From positions 54,707 through 118,706 of the forward strand of contig NZ_NFUR01000008.1 of assembly GCF_002127225.1 (NCBI RefSeq): DNA of 64,000 nucleotides. Reading direction: 5' to 3'. Below, piece by piece: positions 1 to 7,917 of the stretch. The position numbers and the translations under genes were made by a program. Position 1 is the stretch's first letter. Each line of letters starts with the position of its first letter. The stretch comes from Sphingomonas sp. IBVSS2 (lineage in GTDB: Bacteria; Pseudomonadota; Alphaproteobacteria; Sphingomonadales; Sphingomonadaceae). The notes under the pieces were generated by a model that was not told where the DNA came from, did no database searches, and worked only from the letters and a program-made list of their open reading frames with translations.

Positions 1-656
1 AGCGCCTGATGGTTCTGCACCAGCACGCCGTTCAGCAAGACCGTGACATAGGCCGGACGCAGCAGCTTGCCGTCCGCCGCGAAGCGCGGACGCTCGAACA
101 GGATGTCGTAGCTTTGCCACTCGCCGGGCTTGCGTGCGGCATTCACGAGCGGCGGCTTCCAGCCATAGACGGCCCCCACCGTCCCGTCCGCATAGGTGGG
201 GTTCCGATAGCCGTCGAGGATCTGGACCTCGTAACGCTGCATGAACCAGACGCCGCTGTTGCCCCGGTCCTGCGACGTGCCCGACGGCGGATTGGGCGCG
301 CGGAACTCGAGATGGAGCTGGACGTCGCCAAAGCCCTGGCGCGAGACGAGATTGCTCTCCCTGGCGCCCTGCGCCCGCGCCGGAACCGTCATCACGCCAT
401 TCTCGACATGCCAGGGCGCGGCTTCGGCCTGCCATGCGTCGGGAGCCAGCACGATCGCGTCGGAAGGCGCCCCGCCCGGAATCGCGGCCGGCGTGCTCAC
501 CGCCGGCGCCGGCCGGTCGGCGTCATGGACCCGCCATTTGCCGTCCGGCAGCATCGGCGTGTCCCTGAAGCCAGGCTTCTCTTGGGCAAAGGCCAGCACG
601 CCCGTCATCGCGACCAGCCCTGCCGCAAGGCATCCCGCCAAGCGCATACGCGTCAT
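1..656 (-). CDS. DUF1080 / 3-keto-disaccharide hydrolase family protein (partial, C-terminus outside window)
   Basis: The reading frame enters from the left edge; about 218 residues are visible. It starts with a Sec-type signal peptide (MTRMRLAGCLAAGLVAM..., alanine-rich, cut near AFA-QE), so the product is exported. The core matches the jelly-roll DUF1080 fold, with the family's RGNSGVWFMQRYEVQILDG-like stretch about 110-130 residues in. The family is now named 3-keto-disaccharide hydrolase, after members that cleave 3-oxidised glycosides. The start is firm: an AAGGAGGGA ribosome site lies just upstream, and the ATG overlaps the stop of the preceding gene as ATGA, implying translational coupling. 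Its neighbours (isomerases, Gfo/Idh/MocA, cytochrome c) fit 3-keto-sugar catabolism. The substrate is inferred only. Confidence 0.85.
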   Translation of the reverse strand, partial: MTRMRLAGCLAAGLVAMTGVLAFAQEKPGFRDTPMLPDGKWRVHDADRPAPAVSTPAAIPGGAPSDAIVLAPDAWQAEAAPWHVENGVMTVPARAQGARESNLVSRQGFGDVQLHLEFRAPNPPSGTSQDRGNSGVWFMQRYEVQILDGYRNPTYADGTVGAVYGWKPPLVNAARKPGEWQSYDILFERPRFAADGKLLRPAYVTVLLNGVLVQNHQA

Positions 657-1579
657 ACGTTCCCTCCTTGTCGATCGATCTCGCGATAGGCGGCGATCAG
701 GCGCTCCTCGCCCGCCCGGCCAGCCAGCGAATTGCCATGTTCCATGCCGATCACGCCGGCGTAGCGCCGGGCGCGGAGCCACCGGACGATCGCGGCGAAA
801 TTGACTTCGCCGGTCCCAGGCTCGTTGCGGCCCGGATTGTCGCCGAACTGGAGATAGCCGATCTCGCTCCAGCACATCTCCAGCGCGGGGATCAGGTTCC
901 CGGACTGGATCTGCTCGTGATAGAGGTCGGCCAAAATCTTCACGGCGGGGCTGTTCACCCCCCGCGCGACGGCGAAGCCCTGCGCGATCGTCTGCATGTA
1001 GACGCCCGGATGGTTGGTGCGTGTGTTCAGCGGCTCCATCACCATCGCCACCCCGTGCGGCGCCACGATATCGCCGGCCCGGCGCATCACGTCGATGATC
1101 CGCGCGGTCTGGATATCGACCGGCACCTTCGGATCCAGGAAGCCGGTGACTATGGTCATGCGCGTGGCGTCGAGGCGCCTGGCGACATCGATCGAGGTGC
1201 GGATATCGGCAAGGAAAGCCTCGCGCTCGGCATCGTCATTGCCGCCCAGCAGCGGCCGCGACTGCGCCCATCGGGGCATGCTGGCGACGAACACGCCCAT
1301 CTTCATGCCGCGCTGCGCCAGCGCCCGCGCCATCCGCTCCTGCTCGGCCACCGGCCGGCTACGCGCTTCATTGTCCTCCCAGGCAGTGAAGCCCTGGTCG
1401 GCGGCAAAGGCGATCTGCTCGAGCAGCCCGCCCCGGCTCGCGAAGCTGCCCTCGTGCGGCGCATAGCCCAGCGAGAAGCGCGCCGCGTTCGAGCGCGGGG
1501 GCCGCGATCCCGCCAGCGCCGGCGCCAACGACGACGCGGCGGCGCCCATGGCAAGCAGCGTGCGACGCGACAGCGTCAT
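653..1579 (-). CDS. Exported hydroxypyruvate isomerase-like TIM-barrel protein
   Basis: 308 residues of the sugar-phosphate isomerase/epimerase (AP-endonuclease 2-like TIM barrel) superfamily, closest in pattern to the hydroxypyruvate isomerase (Hyi) branch. Visible motifs include VMEPLN (Glu182), DLYHEQ (Asp218, His221), YLQFGDNPGRNEPG (about 242-255) and GMEHG (Glu280); these acidic and histidine residues normally bind the metal and the sugar carbonyl. The N-terminus SRRTLLAMGAAAS looks like a Tat signal, so the enzyme probably works in the periplasm, unlike classical cytoplasmic Hyi. Its stop overlaps the DUF1080 start (ATGA). In this operon it may isomerise or cleave a 3-keto-sugar product; that role is inferred. 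Confidence 0.88.
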   Translation of the reverse strand: MTLSRRTLLAMGAAASSLAPALAGSRPPRSNAARFSLGYAPHEGSFASRGGLLEQIAFAADQGFTAWEDNEARSRPVAEQERMARALAQRGMKMGVFVASMPRWAQSRPLLGGNDDAEREAFLADIRTSIDVARRLDATRMTIVTGFLDPKVPVDIQTARIIDVMRRAGDIVAPHGVAMVMEPLNTRTNHPGVYMQTIAQGFAVARGVNSPAVKILADLYHEQIQSGNLIPALEMCWSEIGYLQFGDNPGRNEPGTGEVNFAAIVRWLRARRYAGVIGMEHGNSLAGRAGEERLIAAYREIDRQGGNV

Positions 1580-1592
1580 GCCGGCACCGCGA

Positions 1593-1982
1593 TCATTGCG
1601 CGCTCCCTGCCTTGAGATACGCGATGATCGCCGCGCGCTTCACCGGGTCGGGCATGCCGATGGGCATCCGCGATCCGGGGATCTTCTTGCCCGGCGCCGC
1701 CAGATACTCGTCGAGCGTCTTCTCGTCCCAGCGCAGCTTCGATGCCTTCATCGCCGGCGAATAGTCGAAGCCCGGCGTGACGCCCGCCGTCCGCCCGACC
1801 ACACCGTGGAGATTGGGACCGACGCCGTTCCTGCCGCCCTTCTCCACCGTATGGCAGGCGCGGCAGGCATTGAACGCCGGCGGCGGCGCGCCCGGCGCGG
1901 TTTGCGCAATGCCGGGCACGCCGGCGACGATCAGCGCCGCCATCGCGACGCCGCCTGTTCCCAGGCACATGAGAAGCTTCAT
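1593..1982 (-). CDS. Class I c-type cytochrome, periplasmic
   Basis: 129 residues: an N-terminal hydrophobic export signal (about 1-27), one CxxCH haem site (CRACH, residues 40-44) and a C-terminal Met region SRMPIGMPD (Met106 or Met110) in place of the usual TKM axial-ligand loop. This is the small monohaem cytochrome c fold. It sits inside the keto-sugar operon. Periplasmic GMC-type glycoside 3-dehydrogenases of related bacteria pass electrons to such a cytochrome, so it is probably the electron acceptor for sugar 3-oxidation. No GMC dehydrogenase gene is visible here; it may lie left of the window. Its start overlaps the stop of the upstream Gfo/Idh/MocA gene as ATGA. Confidence 0.9.
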   Translation of the reverse strand: MKLLMCLGTGGVAMAALIVAGVPGIAQTAPGAPPPAFNACRACHTVEKGGRNGVGPNLHGVVGRTAGVTPGFDYSPAMKASKLRWDEKTLDEYLAAPGKKIPGSRMPIGMPDPVKRAAIIAYLKAGSAQ

Positions 1983-3127
1983 TCTTTCACTCCCGGATCA
2001 ATCCTCGTCCATTTCCGGTCCGATGCCGCATTGGCGATTGCCGCCTCGACGAACCGCATCGTTCGCAGCCCGTCGGCAACACCGGGAAACCAGCGATCCC
2101 CGCCGCCGCGGATCGCCGCGGCAAAGGCGCGATACAGGTTGGCGAAAGCCTCGACATAGCCTTCGGGATGGCCGGACGGGGTGCGCAGCAGGTGCATCGT
2201 GCGCGCATCCAGCCCCGGCCCGCCGGCACGCAGGACCTCGGCCGGGCGATCGAGCCAGCGCAAGATCAACGTATTGGGCTCCATCTGCGCCCATTCGATG
2301 CCGCCGCGCTCGCCATGGATGCGCAGCCTGAGCCCGTTCTCCTCGCCCGCCGCCACCTGGCTTGCCTTGAGCAGGCCACGCGCCCCGCCCGCGAAACGCA
2401 GCAACGCGCCGACATCGTCGTCGAGCCGGCGGCCCGGCACATGGGTGGCGAGATCGGCGGATACCGCCTCCACCCGCAATCCGGAGACATGCTCGGCAAG
2501 CTGGAAGGCGTGCGTACCGATATCGCCAAGGCATCCGCCGGGCCCGGCACGTGCCGGATCCGTCCGCCATTCGGCCTGCTTGTTGCCCTCGCCGTCGATC
2601 GGCAGGCTGAGCCAGCCTTGCAGATACTCGACCTGGACGAGCCGGATCGCGCCCAGATCGCCCCGCGCGATCCTGACGCGCGCCTCCTCGACGAGCGGAT
2701 AGCCGCTATAGGTGAAGGCGAGCGCGAAGCGGCACCCGCTCCTCCCGGCGGCTTCGGCGATGGCCTGGGCCTCCGCGACGCTCATCGCCATCGGCTTCTC
2801 GCAGAAGACATGGAAACCGGCATCGAGCGCGGCGATCGCCATCGGCGCGTGGAGATGGTTGGGCGTCACGATCGCCAGCGCATCCATGCGCTCGCCGGCG
2901 GGCAGCGCGTGCTCCTGCGCGATCATCGCCTCGATCGATGCGTAGACGCGCCGCGGGTCGAGCCCCAGCGCCTCGCCGGTCCGCGCACTGCGGCCCTCGT
3001 CCGTGCTGAAGGCTCCGGCGACCAGCCGCCAATCGCCGTCGAGCGCCGCGGCCATGCGGTGGACCGCGCCGATAAAGGCGCCTTCCCCGCCACCCACCAT
3101 GCCAAGTCGAAGCGCGTGCCGAGCCAT
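1979..3127 (-). CDS. Gfo/Idh/MocA family oxidoreductase
   Basis: 382 residues from the chosen ATG (MARHALRLGM). The frame stays open about 200 bases further upstream, but that part is arginine-rich and has no domain character. The N-terminus carries a Rossmann NAD(P) fold (LGMVGGGEGAFIGAVHR), then the family EKP motif (110-112, FCEKPMAM) and GDIGTHAFQLAEH (from about 201), which holds the catalytic His and Asp-type residues. No signal peptide, so it is cytoplasmic. Family members oxidise or reduce sugars at C2, C3 or C5 with bound NAD. Here it probably interconverts a sugar and its 3-keto form after import. It is translationally coupled to the cytochrome gene. Confidence 0.9.
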   Translation of the reverse strand: MARHALRLGMVGGGEGAFIGAVHRMAAALDGDWRLVAGAFSTDEGRSARTGEALGLDPRRVYASIEAMIAQEHALPAGERMDALAIVTPNHLHAPMAIAALDAGFHVFCEKPMAMSVAEAQAIAEAAGRSGCRFALAFTYSGYPLVEEARVRIARGDLGAIRLVQVEYLQGWLSLPIDGEGNKQAEWRTDPARAGPGGCLGDIGTHAFQLAEHVSGLRVEAVSADLATHVPGRRLDDDVGALLRFAGGARGLLKASQVAAGEENGLRLRIHGERGGIEWAQMEPNTLILRWLDRPAEVLRAGGPGLDARTMHLLRTPSGHPEGYVEAFANLYRAFAAAIRGGGDRWFPGVADGLRTMRFVEAAIANAASDRKWTRIDPGVKE

Positions 3128-3159
3128 GAAACGCCTATTCCCAACCGACGAGTTCGAGT

Positions 3160-4224
3160 TCAGTTCTGCCGCGGTGAAAGCCCCAGCAGCGCGCGGATCG
3201 CGTCCCGATCGACACCGCTCGCCGCGAAATCGTCGAACGGGCGCTCGGTCACGCGGATGATGTGATCGCGAATGAAGGGGGCGCCTTCGCGCGCGCCGTC
3301 CTCGGACCGCTTGAGCGCGCATTCCCATTCGAGCACGGCCCAGCCCGCATAGCCATATTGCGCCAGCCTGCTGAAGATGCCGACGAAATCGACCTGCCCA
3401 TCGCCCAGCGAGCGGAAGCGGCCGGCGCGATTCACCCAGCTCTCATAGCCGCCATAGACACCCGTCCGCCCGGTCGGGTTGAACTCGGCATCCTTCACAT
3501 GGAAGCATGCGATGCGGTCATGATAGCGGTCGATGAAGTCGAGATAGTCGAGCTGCTGCAGAACATAGTGCGACGGATCGAACAGGATGCGCGCACGGGG
3601 ATGGTTGCCGACCGCCTCGAGGAATCGCTCCCAGGTCGCGCCGTCATGGATATCCTCGCCCGGATGGATCTCGAAGGCGCAGTCGACCCCCGCCTCCTCG
3701 AACACATCGAGGATCGGCGTCCAGCGCCGGGCAAGCTCGGCAAAGGCTTCCTCGATCAGCCCCGCCGGCCGCTGCGGCCAGGGATAGACATAGGGCCAGG
3801 CCAGCGCCCCCGAAAAGGTCGCATGCGCGCTCAGCCCGAGATTGGCGCTTGCCCTGGCGGCGAGCTTGACCTGCTCGACCGCCCAGGCCTGGCGCTCCGC
3901 CGGCCTGCCCCGCAGCTCGGTCGGCGCGAACCCGTCGAACAGCGGGTCATAGGCCGGGTGGACCGCGACGAGTTGCCCCTGCAGGTGCGTGGAGAGCTCG
4001 GTCGGCTCCACCCCGAACCCGGCGAGCTCGCCGCGCAGGTCGTCGCAATAGGCCTTGCTCTCGGCGGCCAGGCGCAGGTCGATCAGCCGCGGATCGCAGG
4101 GGATCTGGATGCCGGCATAGCCGAGATCCCCCGCCCATTTCGCCAGCCCGTCCAGCGTATCGAACGGCGCCGCATCGCCCAGGAACTGGGCGAGGAAGAT
4201 CGCCGGCCCCTTCATCCCGCTCAT
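3160..4224 (-). CDS. Sugar phosphate isomerase/epimerase family protein
   Basis: 354 residues, a cytoplasmic TIM-barrel of the xylose-isomerase-like superfamily. Metal-ligand type motifs are visible: FEIHPGED (about 180-187), FDPSHYVLQQLDY, FHVKDAEFN and VLEWECALK, in the order expected for IolE/tagatose-epimerase-type proteins. It starts at MSGMKG, whose ATG overlaps the MFS permease stop as ATGA. It differs strongly from the exported isomerase at 653-1579, so the operon has one periplasmic and one cytoplasmic enzyme of this superfamily. Probable role: isomerising or epimerising a keto-sugar together with the Gfo/Idh/MocA enzyme. Exact substrate unknown. Confidence 0.88.
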   Translation of the reverse strand: MSGMKGPAIFLAQFLGDAAPFDTLDGLAKWAGDLGYAGIQIPCDPRLIDLRLAAESKAYCDDLRGELAGFGVEPTELSTHLQGQLVAVHPAYDPLFDGFAPTELRGRPAERQAWAVEQVKLAARASANLGLSAHATFSGALAWPYVYPWPQRPAGLIEEAFAELARRWTPILDVFEEAGVDCAFEIHPGEDIHDGATWERFLEAVGNHPRARILFDPSHYVLQQLDYLDFIDRYHDRIACFHVKDAEFNPTGRTGVYGGYESWVNRAGRFRSLGDGQVDFVGIFSRLAQYGYAGWAVLEWECALKRSEDGAREGAPFIRDHIIRVTERPFDDFAASGVDRDAIRALLGLSPRQN

Positions 4225-5474
4225 GCCGCGCCCTTCTCCCGGCTGTCATCGTGGAAGAAGAGCTGGAACAGCACGGCGATGACGGCAGCCGCGATCGCCG
4301 GATACCACCACATATGCTGCCAGTCGGCGATGGTCTGCACCGCCGGCAACTGCGCATAGAGCAGCCCGCCGATCTGCGAGCCGAGCAGCATGCCGACGCC
4401 ATAGGTGAACAGCGTCAGCATGCCCTGCGCCTGGGCATTGACGCCCTTGGGCGAGGCGATGGTGCCGGTATAGATCGCGCCGGCAACGAAGAAGAAGTCG
4501 TAGCACACGCCGTGCAGCGCCACGCCGAGATAGATGACCCAGAGCGAGCCGCCCCCGTCGCCGATCGCGAACAACGCGTAACGCAGGGCCCAGGCCGCCA
4601 TGCCGACCAGCAGCAGCGGCTTCACGCCGAACCGGCGATAGAGCCAGGGCATGGAGAACATGAACACCAGCTCGGACATCTGCCCGATGGCCATGGTGCC
4701 GCCGACATTCTCGATGCCCGCCGCCCCAAGATAGGCCGAGGCATAGGCATAGTACATTGCCAGCGGGACCGAGATCAGCGTCGCCGCGAGGATGAAGATC
4801 AGATAGGAGCGTTGCCGCATCAGGCCGAACGCCTCGACGCACAGCACCTGACGCACCAGCCCCTCGTCGCGCGGCGCGTCGGGCTCGACGTTGGGCAGGG
4901 TCAGGCTGTAGAGGCCGAGCGCGATCGAGACGATCGCGGCAACGCGGAATATCTCGGGACTGGCCGACAGGCCCATCCAGCCGATGATCAGGCCCGCGAC
5001 GATCCAGCCCAGCGTGCCGAACGCGCGGACGAAGGGAAACCGGTCCGCGCGCTCGCCGAAGCTCTTCAACGCGATCGTGTTCGCGAGGCCGACCGTCGGC
5101 ATGTAGAGGATCATGTAGCCGAGCAGCAGCCAGACGAAGGTGCCGCCGGTTTCCGGCGTCACGAGCAACGGCATCGCCAACAGGATCGCGCCGCCGACCA
5201 GGTGCAGAGCCACCATCAGCGCCTTGGGACTGAGATAGCGTGTCGCGGCCATGCCGAGCAGGAAGGATCCGGCGATCGACGCGATCGGACCTACCGAAAA
5301 GGCATTGGCGATGAGGCTGCCGATCCCGACGGTCTGCATCACCAGGCCAAGCGTCACATTCCACGCCCCCCAGACGAAGAACTGCATGAACATGAGCGCG
5401 CTCAGGCGCCCCATCAGCATGCCCGATGCCGGACGCCGTGACGCATCCGGCGCATCCTTGCCCAAGCTGGCCAT
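4221..5474 (-). CDS. MFS sugar/nucleoside permease (NHS-type)
   Basis: 417 residues with about twelve hydrophobic segments, starting at LSALMFMQFFVWGAWNVTL, a pattern typical of the nucleoside:proton symporter (NHS/NupG-like) branch of the major facilitator superfamily. Related permeases often occur with keto-sugar or glycoside genes and may move sugars rather than nucleosides. It is the first gene of the minus-strand operon. A GGGAGAGGGG ribosome site precedes the ATG by a good distance. All downstream genes except two follow with 4-bp overlaps, so one promoter upstream of it likely drives the set. It most likely imports the sugar or 3-keto-sugar. Confidence 0.88.
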   Translation of the reverse strand: MASLGKDAPDASRRPASGMLMGRLSALMFMQFFVWGAWNVTLGLVMQTVGIGSLIANAFSVGPIASIAGSFLLGMAATRYLSPKALMVALHLVGGAILLAMPLLVTPETGGTFVWLLLGYMILYMPTVGLANTIALKSFGERADRFPFVRAFGTLGWIVAGLIIGWMGLSASPEIFRVAAIVSIALGLYSLTLPNVEPDAPRDEGLVRQVLCVEAFGLMRQRSYLIFILAATLISVPLAMYYAYASAYLGAAGIENVGGTMAIGQMSELVFMFSMPWLYRRFGVKPLLLVGMAAWALRYALFAIGDGGGSLWVIYLGVALHGVCYDFFFVAGAIYTGTIASPKGVNAQAQGMLTLFTYGVGMLLGSQIGGLLYAQLPAVQTIADWQHMWWYPAIAAAVIAVLFQLFFHDDSREKGAA

Positions 5475-5656
5475 GCGCCCCTCTCCCTCGCCGCAGTCTT
5501 TCTGCTTGCCCGCGCCGAGGCTACGCAGGTCAAAAGTCTGTGTAAAGGATTACATGGCGCCGGCGATGGGATATTCCCTGCGCGATCCATGGTTCGTGCG
5601 TCAGGGTGCCCTTCGGGGGTGCGCGTCGAACTCCGGGATTGGCCTGTGTCCGGAGC
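5475..5656 (-). promoter_or_regulatory. Probable promoter region of the keto-sugar operon
   Basis: This 182-bp gap separates the start of the permease operon from the end of the DUF3325 gene, both on the minus strand. It must contain the promoter of the 1-5474 operon, since no other gap upstream of these genes is long enough. I see no clear -35/-10 pair or convincing palindrome, and no strong terminator hairpin for the iron operon. Confidence 0.4.
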
Positions 5657-5968
5657 CTAGACGAGACAGAGGATCAACGCGACGGCCGCCATGGGTAGGC
5701 GCGGGGCCAATGCGGTTTCCGGCCATCGCGAGAAGACAAGGACGAAGGCGATGCCGCTTGCCGACAACAGCGCGAGCCATGCGACGATGCCCTGACCGGC
5801 GCCGAACCGATGCGTGGCGGCGAGGAAGGACAGGAATAGCAGGATGCCACCCGCGGCACGCAGCCGCCCCCTGTCTCGAGATGATCTTGCCGCGCCCGCG
5901 CCGCGCACCTTGCTCCGCGCGAGATTGGCGAAGCCGGCATAGCCGAACAGGGCGATTTCAAGCGACAT
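5657..5968 (-). CDS. DUF3325 domain-containing small membrane protein
   Basis: 103 residues, mostly hydrophobic, with three predicted membrane segments and one basic loop (ARSKVRGAGAARSSRDRGR). Size, layout and position after a PepSY protein match DUF3325, a family found almost only next to siderophore receptors. I chose the ATG at 5968 because GAGGAAC lies eight bases before it; a TTG six bases further upstream is also open. It overlaps the end of the PepSY gene by 11 bp, so the two are probably co-translated. Function is unknown beyond the link to iron uptake. Confidence 0.8.
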   Translation of the reverse strand: MSLEIALFGYAGFANLARSKVRGAGAARSSRDRGRLRAAGGILLFLSFLAATHRFGAGQGIVAWLALLSASGIAFVLVFSRWPETALAPRLPMAAVALILCLV

Positions 5969-7541
5969 CGGCAAGTTCCTCGACCACGGGGCTTCCGCTC
6001 GGCCGCCGCCGGCGCGGACGTTCTTCGACGCGTGGCGCGGCTATGCGGCGCGCGGCGAAGCCGAGCAGCACCGCCAGCAGGACCATGGTTGCGTCGAACG
6101 CGAGCGAGAGGCTGTCCCTCGACCGCGATGGCGAGAAGAGCCCCGGACCGGCGAGCAGGTCGGCGATCGGAATCGCTGCGAAAAGCGCCGCGCCGATCGC
6201 CAGCGTCTCGATCCAGGCCCGGCCCACCGGACGAAGAAGCGACAGCCCGGCGAGCCCGAACCAGGTCCAGAACATCGCGGAGACCTCCAGATCGGCGCGG
6301 CCGTCCAGCATCGGCGGAAGCAATCTGTTGGCGAGCAGGAAAGCGGCCATTCCGGCGGGCAGGCAGGCGACGGCACCGATGTTGAGCCGCTCGACGAGCG
6401 CAAGGCCGAAGAACCGCCGCGCCCCCGGCTTTCGACGCTTCGCGGTCCACAGGACCAGTCCGGTCGCCACCATCGCGCTCCCGGTGAGGCCAAGCAGGAA
6501 GCAGACATAGCGCAGCAGCGGCCCCGCGAACCATGCCATGTGCAGCCCGAGCATCACGCCGGCAGTCTGGACGGCGGGTCCGGGGGCCGGCGATGCGGAC
6601 AGCCGCTTGCCGGACGAACCGGCAAAGGTGATCGAGGCGCCGCGCGCATTCAGCCGGTCGTCGCTCGAACGGATGACGGTGACCGTCGATTCCGCATCGT
6701 CCGGGTTGCCGATGATCAGCCGCGAGGCGCGGGCGCCGCCCCATTCCGCGGAAGCGCGTTCGGTGAACCGGGTAATGTCCATGAGCCGCCCGGGCCGACC
6801 CGATGCGCGTTGGTCGGACGTGTCGCCATAAAGGTCGGCCGAGAAGGCCGCAGGCTTCTCGTAATTGGCCATGATCGGCCAGGGCATGTACATGACGACG
6901 AGAGTGATGAGGCCGGTATAGGTGATCATCGCGTGATAGGGCAGCGCCAGCACGGCGGAGACGTTGTGGGCGTCGAGCCAGCTCCGTTGCCCCTTGCCCC
7001 AGCGCAGCGTGAAGAAGTCGGCGAAGATCCGCTTGTGCGTGATCACCCCCGACACGATCGCGCCGAGCATGAACATCGCGCATATCCCGGCGAGCCAGCG
7101 GCCCCAGGGGTGCGGCAATTGCAGCTGGAAGTGAAAGCGATAAAAGAACTCGCCGCCGCGCGTCGCCCGCGCCTCGACCGGCACGCCCGTGGCGGGATCG
7201 AGGCGCGTTTCCGGCCGACGCGGCGGGCGCGGCGCCTTCGGATCGGGATTGGCGCGGGCACGCGTGAAGATTCGCGTAGCGGGCGTGCGCTCGCCCGGCA
7301 GGTAGATCGTCCATTGCTCGTCATGCGGCGCGTTCTTCCGCAGCCAGGCGATGGCGGTCTGCGCGGCTTCCGCGTCGGTTGCGCGGCGCGGCTGAAACTC
7401 CGGCTGCATCCACTGCGTGATCTCCGGGCGGAAATAGCTCGCCGTGCCGGTGAGGAACATCGCGAACAGGATCCAGCCGGCCACCAGGCCGAGCCAGCCA
7501 TGGATCCACGCCATCGACTGGCGCACGCCATTGCCCTTCAC
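5958..7541 (-). CDS. PepSY-associated TM protein (PiuB-like, iron uptake)
   Basis: 527 residues. The N-terminus (SMAWIHGWLGLVAGWILF) is the standard start of PepSY-associated transmembrane proteins. About six to eight membrane segments follow, around a periplasmic section; HFQLQLPHPWGRWLAGICAMFML and LGLHMAWFAGPLLRYVC are typical. The start is a GTG overlapping the stop of the DUF3649 gene. Members of this family are encoded with siderophore TBDRs and are thought to reduce ferric siderophores at the inner membrane, or otherwise help release iron. The strongly basic tail (VEERPRRRRPSG) is probably cytoplasmic. Confidence 0.88.
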   Translation of the reverse strand: MKGNGVRQSMAWIHGWLGLVAGWILFAMFLTGTASYFRPEITQWMQPEFQPRRATDAEAAQTAIAWLRKNAPHDEQWTIYLPGERTPATRIFTRARANPDPKAPRPPRRPETRLDPATGVPVEARATRGGEFFYRFHFQLQLPHPWGRWLAGICAMFMLGAIVSGVITHKRIFADFFTLRWGKGQRSWLDAHNVSAVLALPYHAMITYTGLITLVVMYMPWPIMANYEKPAAFSADLYGDTSDQRASGRPGRLMDITRFTERASAEWGGARASRLIIGNPDDAESTVTVIRSSDDRLNARGASITFAGSSGKRLSASPAPGPAVQTAGVMLGLHMAWFAGPLLRYVCFLLGLTGSAMVATGLVLWTAKRRKPGARRFFGLALVERLNIGAVACLPAGMAAFLLANRLLPPMLDGRADLEVSAMFWTWFGLAGLSLLRPVGRAWIETLAIGAALFAAIPIADLLAGPGLFSPSRSRDSLSLAFDATMVLLAVLLGFAARRIAAPRVEERPRRRRPSGSPVVEELADVA

Positions 7542-7831
7542 GGCCGGACGCCGAGCAGCAGCGCCGCCCCGATCGCGGCGATCGCCAGGCTCCAGATCGC
7601 GCCGGCAACCCGCGCGAGCCGCGGTTCATGGAAAGCCCATAGTCCGATCGCGGCGTAGAGCGGAAACGCGACTATCATCGCCCACGCCGTGGCTTCGACC
7701 CGCGCGATCGGCAGGAGCCTTGCCGCCAGCGTCGCCAGGCCCGCCGCCGCGGCATAGCCGCCGACCAGGGCCGTCAGGCAACGCCAGGCCATCGACCATC
7801 GCCGTTGCCCGGCCCTATGGGCGCCCGCCAT
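7538..7831 (-). CDS. DUF3649 domain-containing small membrane protein
   Basis: 97 residues with three hydrophobic segments and a basic N-terminus (HRAGQRRWSMAWRC). It is the first gene of the DUF3649-PepSY-DUF3325 trio, an arrangement repeatedly seen beside siderophore receptors in proteobacteria. GGGGGAT sits in front of the ATG. The end overlaps the PepSY start by 4 bp. The divergent TBDR begins 87 bp away, so both units share a control region that includes a Fur-like box. Biochemical role unknown. Confidence 0.8.
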   Translation of the reverse strand: MAGAHRAGQRRWSMAWRCLTALVGGYAAAAGLATLAARLLPIARVEATAWAMIVAFPLYAAIGLWAFHEPRLARVAGAIWSLAIAAIGAALLLGVRP

Positions 7832-7884
7832 TCCGATCCCCCTTTTCCCGTCTTGCGTCAGCCGCGGAACGCCCCTAGCAGCAA

Positions 7885-7901
7885 TTGCGAATCGTTAGCA
7901 A
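7885..7901. promoter_or_regulatory. Fur-like box
   Basis: TTGCGAATCGTTAGCAA is a near-palindrome (12 of 17 positions symmetric: TTGC.AA...TT.GCAA) and resembles alphaproteobacterial Fur sites. It lies in the intergenic region between the divergent DUF3649-PepSY-DUF3325 operon and the siderophore receptor, just upstream of the receptor's ribosome site. Iron-dependent repression of both units is the natural reading, not proved. Confidence 0.6.
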
Positions 7902-7917
7902 TAATAAAGGGGGTTCC

